This document shows, in pieces, positions 1 through 7,891 of a stretch of 25,875 nt of DNA (position 1 is the first letter of the stretch; every line of letters starts with the position of its first letter). Under the pieces are notes generated by a model that did not search any database, was not told where the DNA came from, and saw only the letters and a program-made list of their open reading frames with translations. Origin of the DNA: JBKJUK01 sp046590705 (GTDB lineage Bacteria > Acidobacteriota > Thermoanaerobaculia > Gp7-AA8); NCBI GenBank assembly GCA_046590705.1, contig JBKJUK010000003.1:1-25875 (forward strand). Reading direction: 5' to 3'. Made by a program: the position numbers and the translations under genes.

Positions 1-1
1 T

Positions 2-1663
2 GGAAAGATCCTGGCCATCAAAGGTCTCGGTGGTTTTCAGCTGGCCGTCGACGCGCGGAACGAGGCTGCCGTCGAACGATTGCGAACCGCGAAGCATCGT
101 CCTCACCAACCATTCGCCGTGATGGCTCGCGACCTCGAAACCGCAGCGTCGATCGGATTCGTTGAGAGTGCAGCGTCGAAGGAACTGACATCATCGCGCG
201 CGCCGATCGTGCTGCTCCCCCGACGAGAGAGAGCGCTCGCTGATTCCGTCGCACCGTCTCTCGACCAGATTGGAGTGATGCTGCCCTCTACACCGCTTCA
301 TCATCTGCTGCTGCGCGAGATTCCGGTTCTGGTGATGACGAGTGGCAACCGCTCACACGAGCCTGTCGAGATCGAGAACGGCGGCGCACTTTCAAGATTG
401 GGCGACATTGCCGACGCATTTCTACTTCATGACCGCACCATCAGAGCGCGTGCCGATGATTCCGTCCTGCGCATCATCGACGGCGCTCCACAGGTGATTC
501 GGCGTGCGCGTGGATATGTTCCACAGCCGATCACCCTTGCCGGTCCGCCTGATTTTCGCGAGCAGCTTGAGAAAATCTCACTGCTCGGAACCGGAGCGCA
601 GGTCAAAAATTCTATCTGCGTTACGCGCGGCACAGAGGCGTTTCTGTCGCCTCACATCGGCGATCTCGACTCTCCGTTGACGCGGAGTGCATTCGATCAG
701 GCGCGCTCTGACCTCTCACGGTTACTCGGGGTCGATCCGAAGCTGATCGCTCACGATCTACATCCTGATTACTGGTCGACGCGCTGGGCACTCGGCCAGC
801 AGGTTCCAACGGTGGCGGTACAACATCATCATGCCCACATCGCTTCGTGCCTGGCCGAGCATCAGCGTTACGACGAGGTGATCGGAGTCGCGTTCGACGG
901 CACCGGATGTGGCCCCGAGGGCGACGCGTGGGGTGGTGAAATCCTCGCCGCATCTCCACGCTCGATGCGGCGGCTGGCACATCTGCGGCCGCTGGCCATG
1001 ATCGGTGGCGAGGCCGCGATCCGCGAGCCCTGGCGGCTGGCACTGGCCGCTCTTCTGGATGCGGGAGAAGATCCGGCCATTCTCCGCACTGTTCCGAGGG
1101 AGCGTCTGACCCTGGCCGCGGCAATGTTTCGGAAGAATGTGCGGACGCTGACTTCTACCAGCGGCGGTAGATGGTTCGACGCGATCGCCGCACTTTGCGG
1201 TATCCGGGAAACGATTTCGTACGAAGCGCAAGCCGCCATTGAACTCGAGGCTCTGGTGTCGACCGACGAGGTCTCGCCGTACTCGATCGAGACGCGCGGC
1301 ACTTCCATCATGGAGCTCGATTTGCGGCCGATGGTGAGAGAGATCGTGCGCGACCTCGCCCGCCACACGCCCGTTTCGATCATCTCCGCGCGGTTCCATG
1401 AGACGATTGCAGAATCGATCAGGATTGCGGCAGGTCACGTCCGTCGGCAACTTGCAATTGGTGTGGTCGCTCTCTCCGGTGGATGCTTTCAGAATAAGAG
1501 ACTCAGCGAGCGCGCACGCATCCTTCTTCAACGTGACGGCTTTGAAGTACTTCAGCATCGGAACGTTCCCGCAAACGACGGTGGTATCGCGCTCGGACAG
1601 GTTTACGTTGCCGCCCACCAGTTATCGCTGCGCAGCGAATTGAGAGGAAAGCTATGTGTCTAG
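2..1663 (+). CDS. hypF: Carbamoyltransferase HypF, 3' part (5' end outside window)
   Basis: HypF uses carbamoyl phosphate and ATP to carbamoylate the C-terminal cysteine of HypE, the first step in making the cyanide ligands of [NiFe]-hydrogenase. The frame is open from base 2, and the first residues contain KGLGGFQLAVDA, matching the conserved KGxGGFHLxCDA stretch of the YrdC-like domain. The visible 553 residues therefore lack the acylphosphatase domain and zinc fingers of a full protein of about 750-780 residues; this is a window-edge truncation, not a broken gene. Also visible are SGNRSHEPV and RARGYVPQPI in the YrdC-like part. In the Kae1-like part there are the metal-binding AVQHHHAHIASCLAEH, FDGTGCGPEGDAWGGE, LSGGCFQNKRL and NVPANDGGIALGQ. 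The last 10 bases overlap hypC, so the genes are probably translationally coupled. Family assignment is secure. Confidence 0.96.
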   Translation, partial: GKILAIKGLGGFQLAVDARNEAAVERLRTAKHRPHQPFAVMARDLETAASIGFVESAASKELTSSRAPIVLLPRRERALADSVAPSLDQIGVMLPSTPLHHLLLREIPVLVMTSGNRSHEPVEIENGGALSRLGDIADAFLLHDRTIRARADDSVLRIIDGAPQVIRRARGYVPQPITLAGPPDFREQLEKISLLGTGAQVKNSICVTRGTEAFLSPHIGDLDSPLTRSAFDQARSDLSRLLGVDPKLIAHDLHPDYWSTRWALGQQVPTVAVQHHHAHIASCLAEHQRYDEVIGVAFDGTGCGPEGDAWGGEILAASPRSMRRLAHLRPLAMIGGEAAIREPWRLALAALLDAGEDPAILRTVPRERLTLAAAMFRKNVRTLTSTSGGRWFDAIAALCGIRETISYEAQAAIELEALVSTDEVSPYSIETRGTSIMELDLRPMVREIVRDLARHTPVSIISARFHETIAESIRIAAGHVRRQLAIGVVALSGGCFQNKRLSERARILLQRDGFEVLQHRNVPANDGGIALGQVYVAAHQLSLRSELRGKLCV

Positions 1664-1926
1664 GTATCCCTGGTGAAATTCTCGAACTCTCGGAGCAGAA
1701 GGGTCTTCCGTTTGGCAAAGTACGATTCGGCGGCATCTCACGTCAGGTCTGTCTCGCGTATGTACCTGAAGCCAAAATCGGGGAGTTCGTGGTGGTACAT
1801 GTCGGCTTCGCGATCTCGTTGATCGATCGTGATGAGGCTTTCCGCGCCTACAAGATCCTCGAGGAGATCGGCATGCTCGCGGAACTAACCTCGGACGTTC
1901 CTGAACAGGAAGAGGAGGCCTCATGA
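1654..1926 (+). CDS. hypC: Hydrogenase assembly chaperone HypC/HybG
   Basis: This 90-residue protein starts with the family hallmark MCLGIPGEI; Cys2 is the residue known to bind the Fe(CN)2CO precursor and to contact HypD. HypC carries the iron centre from the HypD complex to the hydrogenase large subunit in the cytoplasm. The length is typical (75-95 residues), and the C-terminal tail is acidic (PEQEEEAS). The ATG is fixed by the MCLG motif and by an upstream GAGGAAA ribosome binding site about 5 bases away. It overlaps the end of hypF by 10 bases, and its own TGA overlaps the hypD ATG (ATGA), so hypF-hypC-hypD form one coupled unit. Confidence 0.97.
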   Translation: MCLGIPGEILELSEQKGLPFGKVRFGGISRQVCLAYVPEAKIGEFVVVHVGFAISLIDRDEAFRAYKILEEIGMLAELTSDVPEQEEEAS

Positions 1927-3026
1927 GATACCTGGACGAGTATCGAGACGAAAAGGTAGCGAAAGGCCTGGTGAACGAGATTGCGGCAATCGTCACACGT
2001 CCATGGGTGCTGATGGAAGTTTGTGGCGGCCAGACACATTCGATCGTCCGATACGGGATCGACCGGATGCTGCCGCCGCTTGTGGAACTCGTGCACGGGC
2101 CCGGCTGTCCGGTCTGCGTGACCTCACTCGAGACCATCGACCGTGCGCATGCCATCGCCAGGCAACCTGACGTCATTTTCACATCCTTCGGCGACATGCT
2201 TCGAGTTCCGGGCTCTCGGGAAGATCTGCTGACGCTACGAAGCCGCGGAGCCGACGTACGGGTGGTGTACTCGCCGCTCGATGCGGTGAAAATCGCACGC
2301 GACAATCCTGACCGCCGCGTGGTCTTCTTCGGCATTGGATTCGAGACCACGGCACCCGCGAACGCGATGGCGGTTTTCGCTGCGCACGCCGAAGGACTCC
2401 AGAATTTCTCGATGCTCGTCTCGCACGTCCTGGTTCCGCCAGCGATGTCGGCGATTCTCGGTGCGGAAGACAATCGCGTGCAGGGGTTTCTCGGACCGGG
2501 ACATGTCTGCTCCATCATGGGCACCGACGAATACGAAGAGCTTTCACGAGAGCACAACGTTCCGATCGTCGTCACCGGATTCGAGCCGATCGACCTGCTG
2601 GAAGGCATCCTGATGACGGTCCGTCAACTCGAAGAAGGTCGTGCGGAACTCGAGAATCAGTACGCACGTGCTGTTCCTGCGGCGGGCAATCGCCCCGCCC
2701 GCGATCTCGTCGAAAAAGTCTTCGAGGTCACCGATCGAAAATGGCGCGGAATCGGTGAGATTCCGGAGTCCGGCCTTCGTCTGCGTGACGAGTACGCGGC
2801 GCATGATGCCGCCAAACTTTTCTCGGTGGAACACATCGAGACTCCCGAACCGGAAATCTGCATCAGTGGAGAAATTCTCCGCGGCCTGAAAAAGCCGAAC
2901 GACTGCCCGGCTTTCGGGAAACAATGCCGGCCGGAACATCCGATCGGAGCAACGATGGTCTCCGCCGAGGGTTCGTGTGCGGCATACTTTCAGTACGGTC
3001 GCTATGCAGAACTACAGGCCGAATGA
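1923..3026 (+). CDS. hypD: Hydrogenase formation protein HypD
   Basis: HypD is the [4Fe-4S] scaffold that, with HypC, assembles the Fe(CN)2CO centre of [NiFe]-hydrogenase. The 367-residue length matches the family. The conserved N-terminal motif EVCGGQTHSIVRYG (Cys34, His39) and the redox-active pair in GPGCPVCVT (Cys62, Cys65) are present. The C-terminal cysteine-rich segment (around residues 315-360, with CISGEILRG, NDCPAFGKQC and EGSCAAYFQY) carries the expected cluster-ligand cysteines. The start ATG overlaps the hypC stop by four bases and has a strong GGAGG ribosome binding site inside the hypC end. Nothing appears missing. Confidence 0.97.
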   Translation: MRYLDEYRDEKVAKGLVNEIAAIVTRPWVLMEVCGGQTHSIVRYGIDRMLPPLVELVHGPGCPVCVTSLETIDRAHAIARQPDVIFTSFGDMLRVPGSREDLLTLRSRGADVRVVYSPLDAVKIARDNPDRRVVFFGIGFETTAPANAMAVFAAHAEGLQNFSMLVSHVLVPPAMSAILGAEDNRVQGFLGPGHVCSIMGTDEYEELSREHNVPIVVTGFEPIDLLEGILMTVRQLEEGRAELENQYARAVPAAGNRPARDLVEKVFEVTDRKWRGIGEIPESGLRLRDEYAAHDAAKLFSVEHIETPEPEICISGEILRGLKKPNDCPAFGKQCRPEHPIGATMVSAEGSCAAYFQYGRYAELQAE

Positions 3027-3139
3027 ATACTCTAAAGGCTGGAGTCGAACGATGTCGCGTCCAATCCTGAAGGAGTTCAGATTGACTCTGCCCCGGCCCC
3101 CGGCCTCCGGCCCCCGGCTTCGTTCTGCGTTCATCCGCC
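3027..3139. repeat. GC-rich spacer splitting hypD from hypE
   Basis: This 113-bp gap separates hypD from hypE, whereas the neighbouring hyp genes overlap. It includes GATTGACTCTGCCCC (from about 3080) followed by a C/G-only tract with repeated CCCCCGGC-like units at 3091-3118. There is no open frame, and no good ribosome binding site ahead of the hypE ATG. The tract looks like a small dispersed intergenic repeat inserted into the operon; that is inference, because no second full copy lies in the window. Confidence 0.4.
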
Positions 3140-4198
3140 ATGCCCGATAACAATTCGATCCTCTTCGCCAACTGCCCCCTCCCCCTTCGCGACACCTCGC
3201 AGATTCTGCTGGGACATGGGAGCGGCGGAAAACTTACCGCCGAGCTCATCGAAAAAGTGTTCCTCCCGGCGTTCGGCAACGAGCACCTGAATCGTCTCGA
3301 CGATGCGGCTGCCATCGCATTCGGTGAACATCGAATCGCATTCACGACCGACAGCTACGTGGTGACTCCGATCTTTTTTCCGGGTGGCGACATCGGATCT
3401 CTCGCAGTGAACGGCACCATCAACGATCTTTCCATGGTCGGTGCGACGCCACGCGCACTCTCGCTCGCGTTCATCATCGAAGAAGGATTCTCTACGAGCG
3501 AGTTGAGACAGATCGTCGAGTCCATTCGAGATGCAGCAGCGAGCGCGGGAGTGAAGATCGTCACAGGCGACACGAAGGTCGTCGGGAAAGGTAGCGGCGA
3601 CAAGATATTCATCAACACCTCCGGCATCGGACTGATCCCTGAGGGTGTCGATCTTTCATCGGCAAACGTGGTGGACGGAGACGAAATCCTTCTTTCGGGA
3701 ACGATCGGAGATCACGGCGTCGCCATTTTGTCGCAGCGTGAAGGACTCGAGTTCGAGGGACCACTTGCAAGTGATACGGCAGCGCTGCACTCCCTGGTCG
3801 CCGACATGCTGGCCGCCTCCCGCGCAATCCATGCCCTGCGCGATCCCACCCGCGGCGGACTGGCATCGACACTGGTCGAAATCGCCTCACGTCAGGGTCT
3901 CGGCATGGAGATCGATGAAGATGCGCTACCGGTTCGAGACTCCGTACGCGGTGCGTGCGAGATGCTCGGGCTCGATCCGCTCTTCGTCGCCAACGAAGGC
4001 AAACTCGTCGCGTTCGTGCCACGCGAACACTCCGAAGCAGTCCTGGCGGCGATGCGCAACCATCCACTCGGACGCGACGCCGTCCGGATCGGCCGAGTTG
4101 TCACCGACAAGGTCGGCCGAGTGCGGCTGCGCACACCGATCGGCGGCGAACGCATTCTCGAGCTCCCCTTCGGCGAACTTCTTCCGCGGATTTGCTGA
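3140..4198 (+). CDS. hypE: Hydrogenase expression/formation protein HypE
   Basis: HypE receives a carbamoyl group from HypF on its C-terminal cysteine and dehydrates it with ATP to a thiocyanate that supplies the CN ligands. The 352-residue protein (PurM/AIR-synthase-like fold) has the N-terminal ILLGHGSGGKLT motif, the ATP-binding DDAAAI and TTDSYVVTP segments, VNGTINDLSMVGA, and the diagnostic C-terminus LPRIC ending in the acceptor cysteine (Cys352). All key residues are present. The ATG at 3140 fits the family N-terminus but has no clear Shine-Dalgarno sequence, since it follows a GC-rich spacer. It probably still belongs to the hyp operon. The large subunit it serves lies outside the window. 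Confidence 0.96.
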   Translation: MPDNNSILFANCPLPLRDTSQILLGHGSGGKLTAELIEKVFLPAFGNEHLNRLDDAAAIAFGEHRIAFTTDSYVVTPIFFPGGDIGSLAVNGTINDLSMVGATPRALSLAFIIEEGFSTSELRQIVESIRDAAASAGVKIVTGDTKVVGKGSGDKIFINTSGIGLIPEGVDLSSANVVDGDEILLSGTIGDHGVAILSQREGLEFEGPLASDTAALHSLVADMLAASRAIHALRDPTRGGLASTLVEIASRQGLGMEIDEDALPVRDSVRGACEMLGLDPLFVANEGKLVAFVPREHSEAVLAAMRNHPLGRDAVRIGRVVTDKVGRVRLRTPIGGERILELPFGELLPRIC

Positions 4199-4306
4199 CG
4201 CAGCGACTTCATCCGCACTTTGTTCTAAGGCAAACAGCAGTCTTCCCGAAGCTAGGTGGGGCGGCCCGCGGAAGCTGACTGACATCCACCTGCCATTGCC
4301 ATCTCG

Positions 4307-4335
4307 TTCAATCGCAGCACCACTCGAAGTACTAT
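4307..4335 (+). promoter_or_regulatory. Candidate sigma70-type promoter of the aldo/keto reductase gene
   Basis: TTCAAT (4307-4312) and TACTAT (4330-4335) are separated by 17 bases. The -10-like box ends only 6 bases before the ATG at 4342, and there is no Shine-Dalgarno sequence, so the transcript might be leaderless. Box matches are 3/6 and 4/6, so this is a weak call. Confidence 0.28.
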
Positions 4336-4341
4336 TCGCCC

Positions 4342-5331
4342 ATGATCACGAAACGAAAACTCGGCTCGCTCGGACTCGAAGTCTCCACGCTCGGACTCGG
4401 CTGCATGGGAATGAGCCAGTCGTACGGTGTGGCGGACGAGCAGGAATCGATCGCGACGATTCATCGCGCGATCGATCTAGGTATCACCTTCTTCGATACC
4501 GCCGAGGTGTATGGGCCGTTTCACAACGAGGAGCTGCTCGGCCGCGCGCTGAAAGGGAAGCGCAATGGGCTGGTCATCGCGAGCAAGTTCGGCTGGAACA
4601 TCGAAGACGGGAAGGTGAATGGAATCACGAGTCGCCCGGATCGAATTCGAGCGGCCGTGGATGGTTCTCTCGCTCGCCTGGCCATCGATACGATCGATCT
4701 CCTCTATCAGCATCGCGTCGACCCCGAGGTTCCGATCGAGGATGTGATTGGAGTGATGTCGGAACTTGTGCAATCGGGCAAGGTTCGCTTCATAGGACTG
4801 TCAGAAGCAGGTGAAACGACGATCCGACGTGCGCACGCGGTGCATCCGATTACAGCGTTGCAGAGCGAGTATTCGCTGTGGGAACGAAACCTCGAAGCGG
4901 AGATCATCCCTCTGCTTCGGGAGCTCGGCATCGGCCTCGTGCCTTTCAGTCCTCTCGGTCGCGGCTTCCTCGCAGCGAATGCAAGGCAGGCGGAAGACTA
5001 TCCCGAAGGAGATTACCGACGCGGCGATCCCCGTTTCCAGGGAGAGAACTTTTCGCGAAACGTCGCCGCTGCCGCGATCGTGAAACAGATTGCCACTTCT
5101 CTCGGGGCAACTCCCGCTCAAGTATCCATCGCATGGCTGCTGCAGAAAGGTGACGACATCGTTCCAATACCGGGCACGAAACGGCGCTCCTATCTCGAAG
5201 AGAACGTCGGCGCGACTGAGCTGAAGCTCTCGGCGCATGACGTCCATCAACTAAACATTTCACTCACCGCGGATGCGATCTCCGGACCGCGCTACAACGA
5301 GAAGGCGATGCGGTGGGTGGATCGAGATTGA
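4342..5331 (+). CDS. Aldo/keto reductase (NADPH-dependent oxidoreductase)
   Basis: This is a 329-residue cytoplasmic TIM-barrel oxidoreductase that should reduce aldehydes or ketones with NADPH. The start KRKLGSLGLEVSTLGLGCMG is typical of the YajO/AKR13-like branch. The catalytic tetrad is visible: Asp52 and Tyr57 in FFDTAEVYGP, Lys82 in VIASKFGW, and His124 in LYQHRVD. The cofactor-binding end is present in VPFSPLGRGFL and VPIPGTKRRSYLEENV. Length is normal and no residue is missing. It starts 143 bp after hypE with its own weak promoter, so it is probably not part of the hyp operon. The physiological substrate cannot be read from sequence. The stop codon lies inside a perfect 14-base palindrome. 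Confidence 0.93.
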   Translation: MITKRKLGSLGLEVSTLGLGCMGMSQSYGVADEQESIATIHRAIDLGITFFDTAEVYGPFHNEELLGRALKGKRNGLVIASKFGWNIEDGKVNGITSRPDRIRAAVDGSLARLAIDTIDLLYQHRVDPEVPIEDVIGVMSELVQSGKVRFIGLSEAGETTIRRAHAVHPITALQSEYSLWERNLEAEIIPLLRELGIGLVPFSPLGRGFLAANARQAEDYPEGDYRRGDPRFQGENFSRNVAAAAIVKQIATSLGATPAQVSIAWLLQKGDDIVPIPGTKRRSYLEENVGATELKLSAHDVHQLNISLTADAISGPRYNEKAMRWVDRD

Positions 5332-5342
5332 GTGCGCACTCA
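5329..5342. other. 14-base perfect palindrome over the aldo/keto reductase stop codon
   Basis: TGAGTGCGCACTCA is perfectly self-complementary and starts with the stop codon of the reductase. It lies between two convergent genes only 54 bp apart. No T-tract follows, so it is not a standard terminator. It could be a protein-binding dyad, or chance. Confidence 0.35.
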
Positions 5343-5385
5343 CGACTGGTGGTCTGACCCTTGAACTGTTTCCTGTGAACCGCCT

Positions 5386-7581
5386 CTAAACCGCCGGATA
5401 CAGCTTTTCGAACTCGGGGTCGCCATGCAGCAGCGCGAGATCCGGATCGCGGCGCGTCCACTCCGAGTCACGCCATCCGTTCGTCCAGGCGCGACGAATC
5501 AGTTCCAGAGCTTCGGTTTTCTTCCCCAGACTCCCCATAACGCAGGCGACGTTGTACGCGATCGTGGCATCGTTTGGCCGCAGTGCCATCCCGAAACTGG
5601 CCTCCCGGTTCGCATCGTCAGCCCGACCAACGCAAGCGTAGTCGGTGGCGAGAAGCACACGCGCGCGGGCATCCTCCGGCACGCGCAGAACGTGTTCCTC
5701 GAACACCTGCATCCTGCGCTGGCGGAACTTTTTCAATGCTTCCGTCTTGCTGAGCGCTCCGAGCGCATTCGTGATCGGTACGTAGATATTGTAGTTCTCC
5801 CCCGAATGGGCAATCGCCGTCTCGGATGCGTCGATGATCTCCTGGCATCGTCCCGCCGAGAAAAGCGTTCGGAACAGGAGGTAGTAGGCACTTTCGGTGT
5901 CCGGCTTACGCGCGATTGCCGCGCGCAGCTTCTCGACCGCGGCGTCGAACGAGCTGTCGGACGCCAGTATCCAGGCCTCGGCGACCAGCACCTCCGGCGC
6001 ATCTTTGCTTAATTCACTGGCGCGAAGGCTGGCTGCGTTGGCCCGGTCCATCCAGCTGCGTGAACGATCGTAATGGTAATAGTACTGAGCGGCGACGATC
6101 GCACTTGCCGCCCATGCCAGCGCGAATCCGGGATCGAGCGCGACGGCGTTGTCGAACATCTGCAGCGCGAACTCGAAGTCTTGGCGGGTCATGCGGCGCG
6201 TATAGCTGCGTCCGCGGAGAAAAAGGTCGTAGGCCTGCGCGTTCTCGGTCGGCTTGTTCGCCAGCGCCTCCTTCTCCTGAGGGGAGAGCGTCACTCGCAG
6301 CGCCTCGGCAATGTTGCGCGCGATCTCGTCCTGCAGCTCGAACACGTCAGCCATCTCCCGGTCGTACCGTTCCGACCAGAGCGGAAAATCGGTGCGTGTG
6401 TCGACGAGTTGAGCGGTGATGCGCAACCGGTTGCCGGCCCGCCTCAGGCTGCCGGTCAAAACGTAAGAGGCTCCGGTCTGCTGGCCCACAAGAGCAGGCG
6501 TTACCGGCCGGTCGCGAAAGGCGAGCACGGTCGGGCGTGAGAAAATGCGGAGGCCCTTGATCTTCGAAAGCTCCGTAATGATGTCTTCGGTGATGCCATC
6601 TCGGAGATACTCATCATCCTTCACTCCGCTCTGGTTCTCGAGGTAGAGGACCGCCAGAGACTGCGCGGACGCCGCTTCATGCTGCGAGTCGCTCGAAGAG
6701 GCGCGCCTGCCTCCTGAGTCGAGCTCACGTTTCAATCTGAGTAGATCCGTCTTCACCTCGGTTGCTGACTGATAGCGGTAGCTGCGATCCTTTTCGAGCG
6801 CTTTGTCGATGACCCGGTCGAGCGCCGCTGGAAGGGAGGGATTGAGGTTCGACAACGGCGGCGGCTGGCGGTTAAGGATCGCGTCGTAGACCACGGCGTT
6901 CGTATCACCCTGAAACGGAAGAACTCCGCTGATCATCTGGTAGAGAACCACTCCGAAGGAAAAGAGATCTGTGCGCGAATCGGTGGGCAGGCCGCGTGCC
7001 TGTTCGGGAGACATGTACGAGACGGTGCCGAGGGCCGTGCCCGCTTGCGTAAGTTCTTCGGGGCGCGCCGCTGTGAGCATGTCCTGAACGTTATCGCCAG
7101 GGCGATGAACGATCTCGATCTTGGCGAGACCGAAGTCGAGGATCTTGGCCTGACCTCGCGGCGTGATGACGATGTTCGCCGGCTTCAGGTCACGATGCAC
7201 GATGCCCTTGGCGTGTGCCGACTCCAGCGCATCAGCGATCTGCGTTGCGAGATCGAGCATCGTGTCCAGCGATGCGTCCCGGCTCGAGATAACCTGGGCG
7301 AGTGTGCGTCCCTCGAGCAACTCCATCACGATGAAGTGATTCGACTCATGCTGCTCGATCGCGTAGACCGTACAGATTCCCGGGTGGTTAAGTGCAGACG
7401 CGGCACGCGCCTCCCGCTGGAAACGCTGCAGAGACGCGGGATTCGTGGCCAGTTCCGGTGGGAGCAGCTTTATGGCGACCTGCCTCCCGAGGCGTGTGTC
7501 CTCCGCTTCGTAGACGACGCCCATTCCTCCGGCGCCGAGTCGTGACGTTACGCGGTAGTGCGAGAGGCTCTGCCCGATCAT
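5386..7581 (-). CDS. Ser/Thr protein kinase with TolB-like and TPR domains
   Basis: A 731-residue signalling protein. Residues about 9-275 are a Hanks-type kinase with an intact active site: glycine loop LGAGGMGVVYEAED, Lys38 in VAIKLL, HRDLKPANI (Asp131), DFG at 149-151, and the P+1 region GTVSYMSPEQA. Residues about 308-427 match the TolB-like N-terminal domain found beside kinases and adenylate cyclases (LAVLYLENQS, YVLTGSLRRAGNRLRITAQL). Residues about 446-725 are TPR-like repeats (NAQAYDLFLRGRSY, FDNAVALDPGFALAW). No hydrophobic segment lies between kinase and TolB-like parts, so the protein looks soluble. The ATG is supported by AGGAGA five bases upstream. This architecture is common in Acidobacteriota. 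The target and stimulus are unknown. It is convergent with the aldo/keto reductase. Confidence 0.94.
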   Translation of the reverse strand: MIGQSLSHYRVTSRLGAGGMGVVYEAEDTRLGRQVAIKLLPPELATNPASLQRFQREARAASALNHPGICTVYAIEQHESNHFIVMELLEGRTLAQVISSRDASLDTMLDLATQIADALESAHAKGIVHRDLKPANIVITPRGQAKILDFGLAKIEIVHRPGDNVQDMLTAARPEELTQAGTALGTVSYMSPEQARGLPTDSRTDLFSFGVVLYQMISGVLPFQGDTNAVVYDAILNRQPPPLSNLNPSLPAALDRVIDKALEKDRSYRYQSATEVKTDLLRLKRELDSGGRRASSSDSQHEAASAQSLAVLYLENQSGVKDDEYLRDGITEDIITELSKIKGLRIFSRPTVLAFRDRPVTPALVGQQTGASYVLTGSLRRAGNRLRITAQLVDTRTDFPLWSERYDREMADVFELQDEIARNIAEALRVTLSPQEKEALANKPTENAQAYDLFLRGRSYTRRMTRQDFEFALQMFDNAVALDPGFALAWAASAIVAAQYYYHYDRSRSWMDRANAASLRASELSKDAPEVLVAEAWILASDSSFDAAVEKLRAAIARKPDTESAYYLLFRTLFSAGRCQEIIDASETAIAHSGENYNIYVPITNALGALSKTEALKKFRQRRMQVFEEHVLRVPEDARARVLLATDYACVGRADDANREASFGMALRPNDATIAYNVACVMGSLGKKTEALELIRRAWTNGWRDSEWTRRDPDLALLHGDPEFEKLYPAV

Positions 7582-7739
7582 CTGATCTCCTGGTGAGAAG
7601 CCTGATGCTAGCTGAGGGAGATGGGGAGGTCAACGATCGTTCATGTCGGCGAGCAATTTGCGCTCCACGACATGCGCGCGACTTTTAGTGAAGGTAGTCG
7701 TCGATGCTTTTACAGGCTGCAACTGTACCGATGTTTGCA

Positions 7740-7815
7740 CCCTCTCCCTCGGGGAGAGGGAAGCTGGGCCCTCTCCCGAGGGAGAGGGTGGTTGCGCCAG
7801 CAACCGGGTGAGGGC
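7740..7815. repeat. Twin-hairpin intergenic repeat
   Basis: Two hairpins have identical 9-bp stems, CCCTCTCCC/GGGAGAGGG, at 7740-7760 and 7769-7788. They are followed by a small GGTTG/CAACC hairpin (7790-7805) and GGGTGAGGG. The element sits in the 310-bp gap (7582-7891) between the end of the giant surface protein gene and the start of the kinase gene, both on the minus strand. It resembles a dispersed repeat seen between genes in many bacteria and may act as a transcript end or stabiliser. The rest of the gap has no gene I can support. Confidence 0.6.
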
Positions 7816-7891
7816 GAGCGGACGCCTCAACCAGATGTAGCTTCCCGCCGCAATCGCTGAACCGGCGATCCCCGTTTACTTCTCGTTGCTG

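Noticed and set aside
758..1618. Minus-strand open frame of 286 residues
   Set aside because: Antisense to the well-conserved HypF; no domain and no ribosome binding site.
3645..4814. Plus-strand open frame of 389 residues bridging two genes
   Set aside because: Runs out of frame through hypE and the aldo/keto reductase, both of which have full family motifs.
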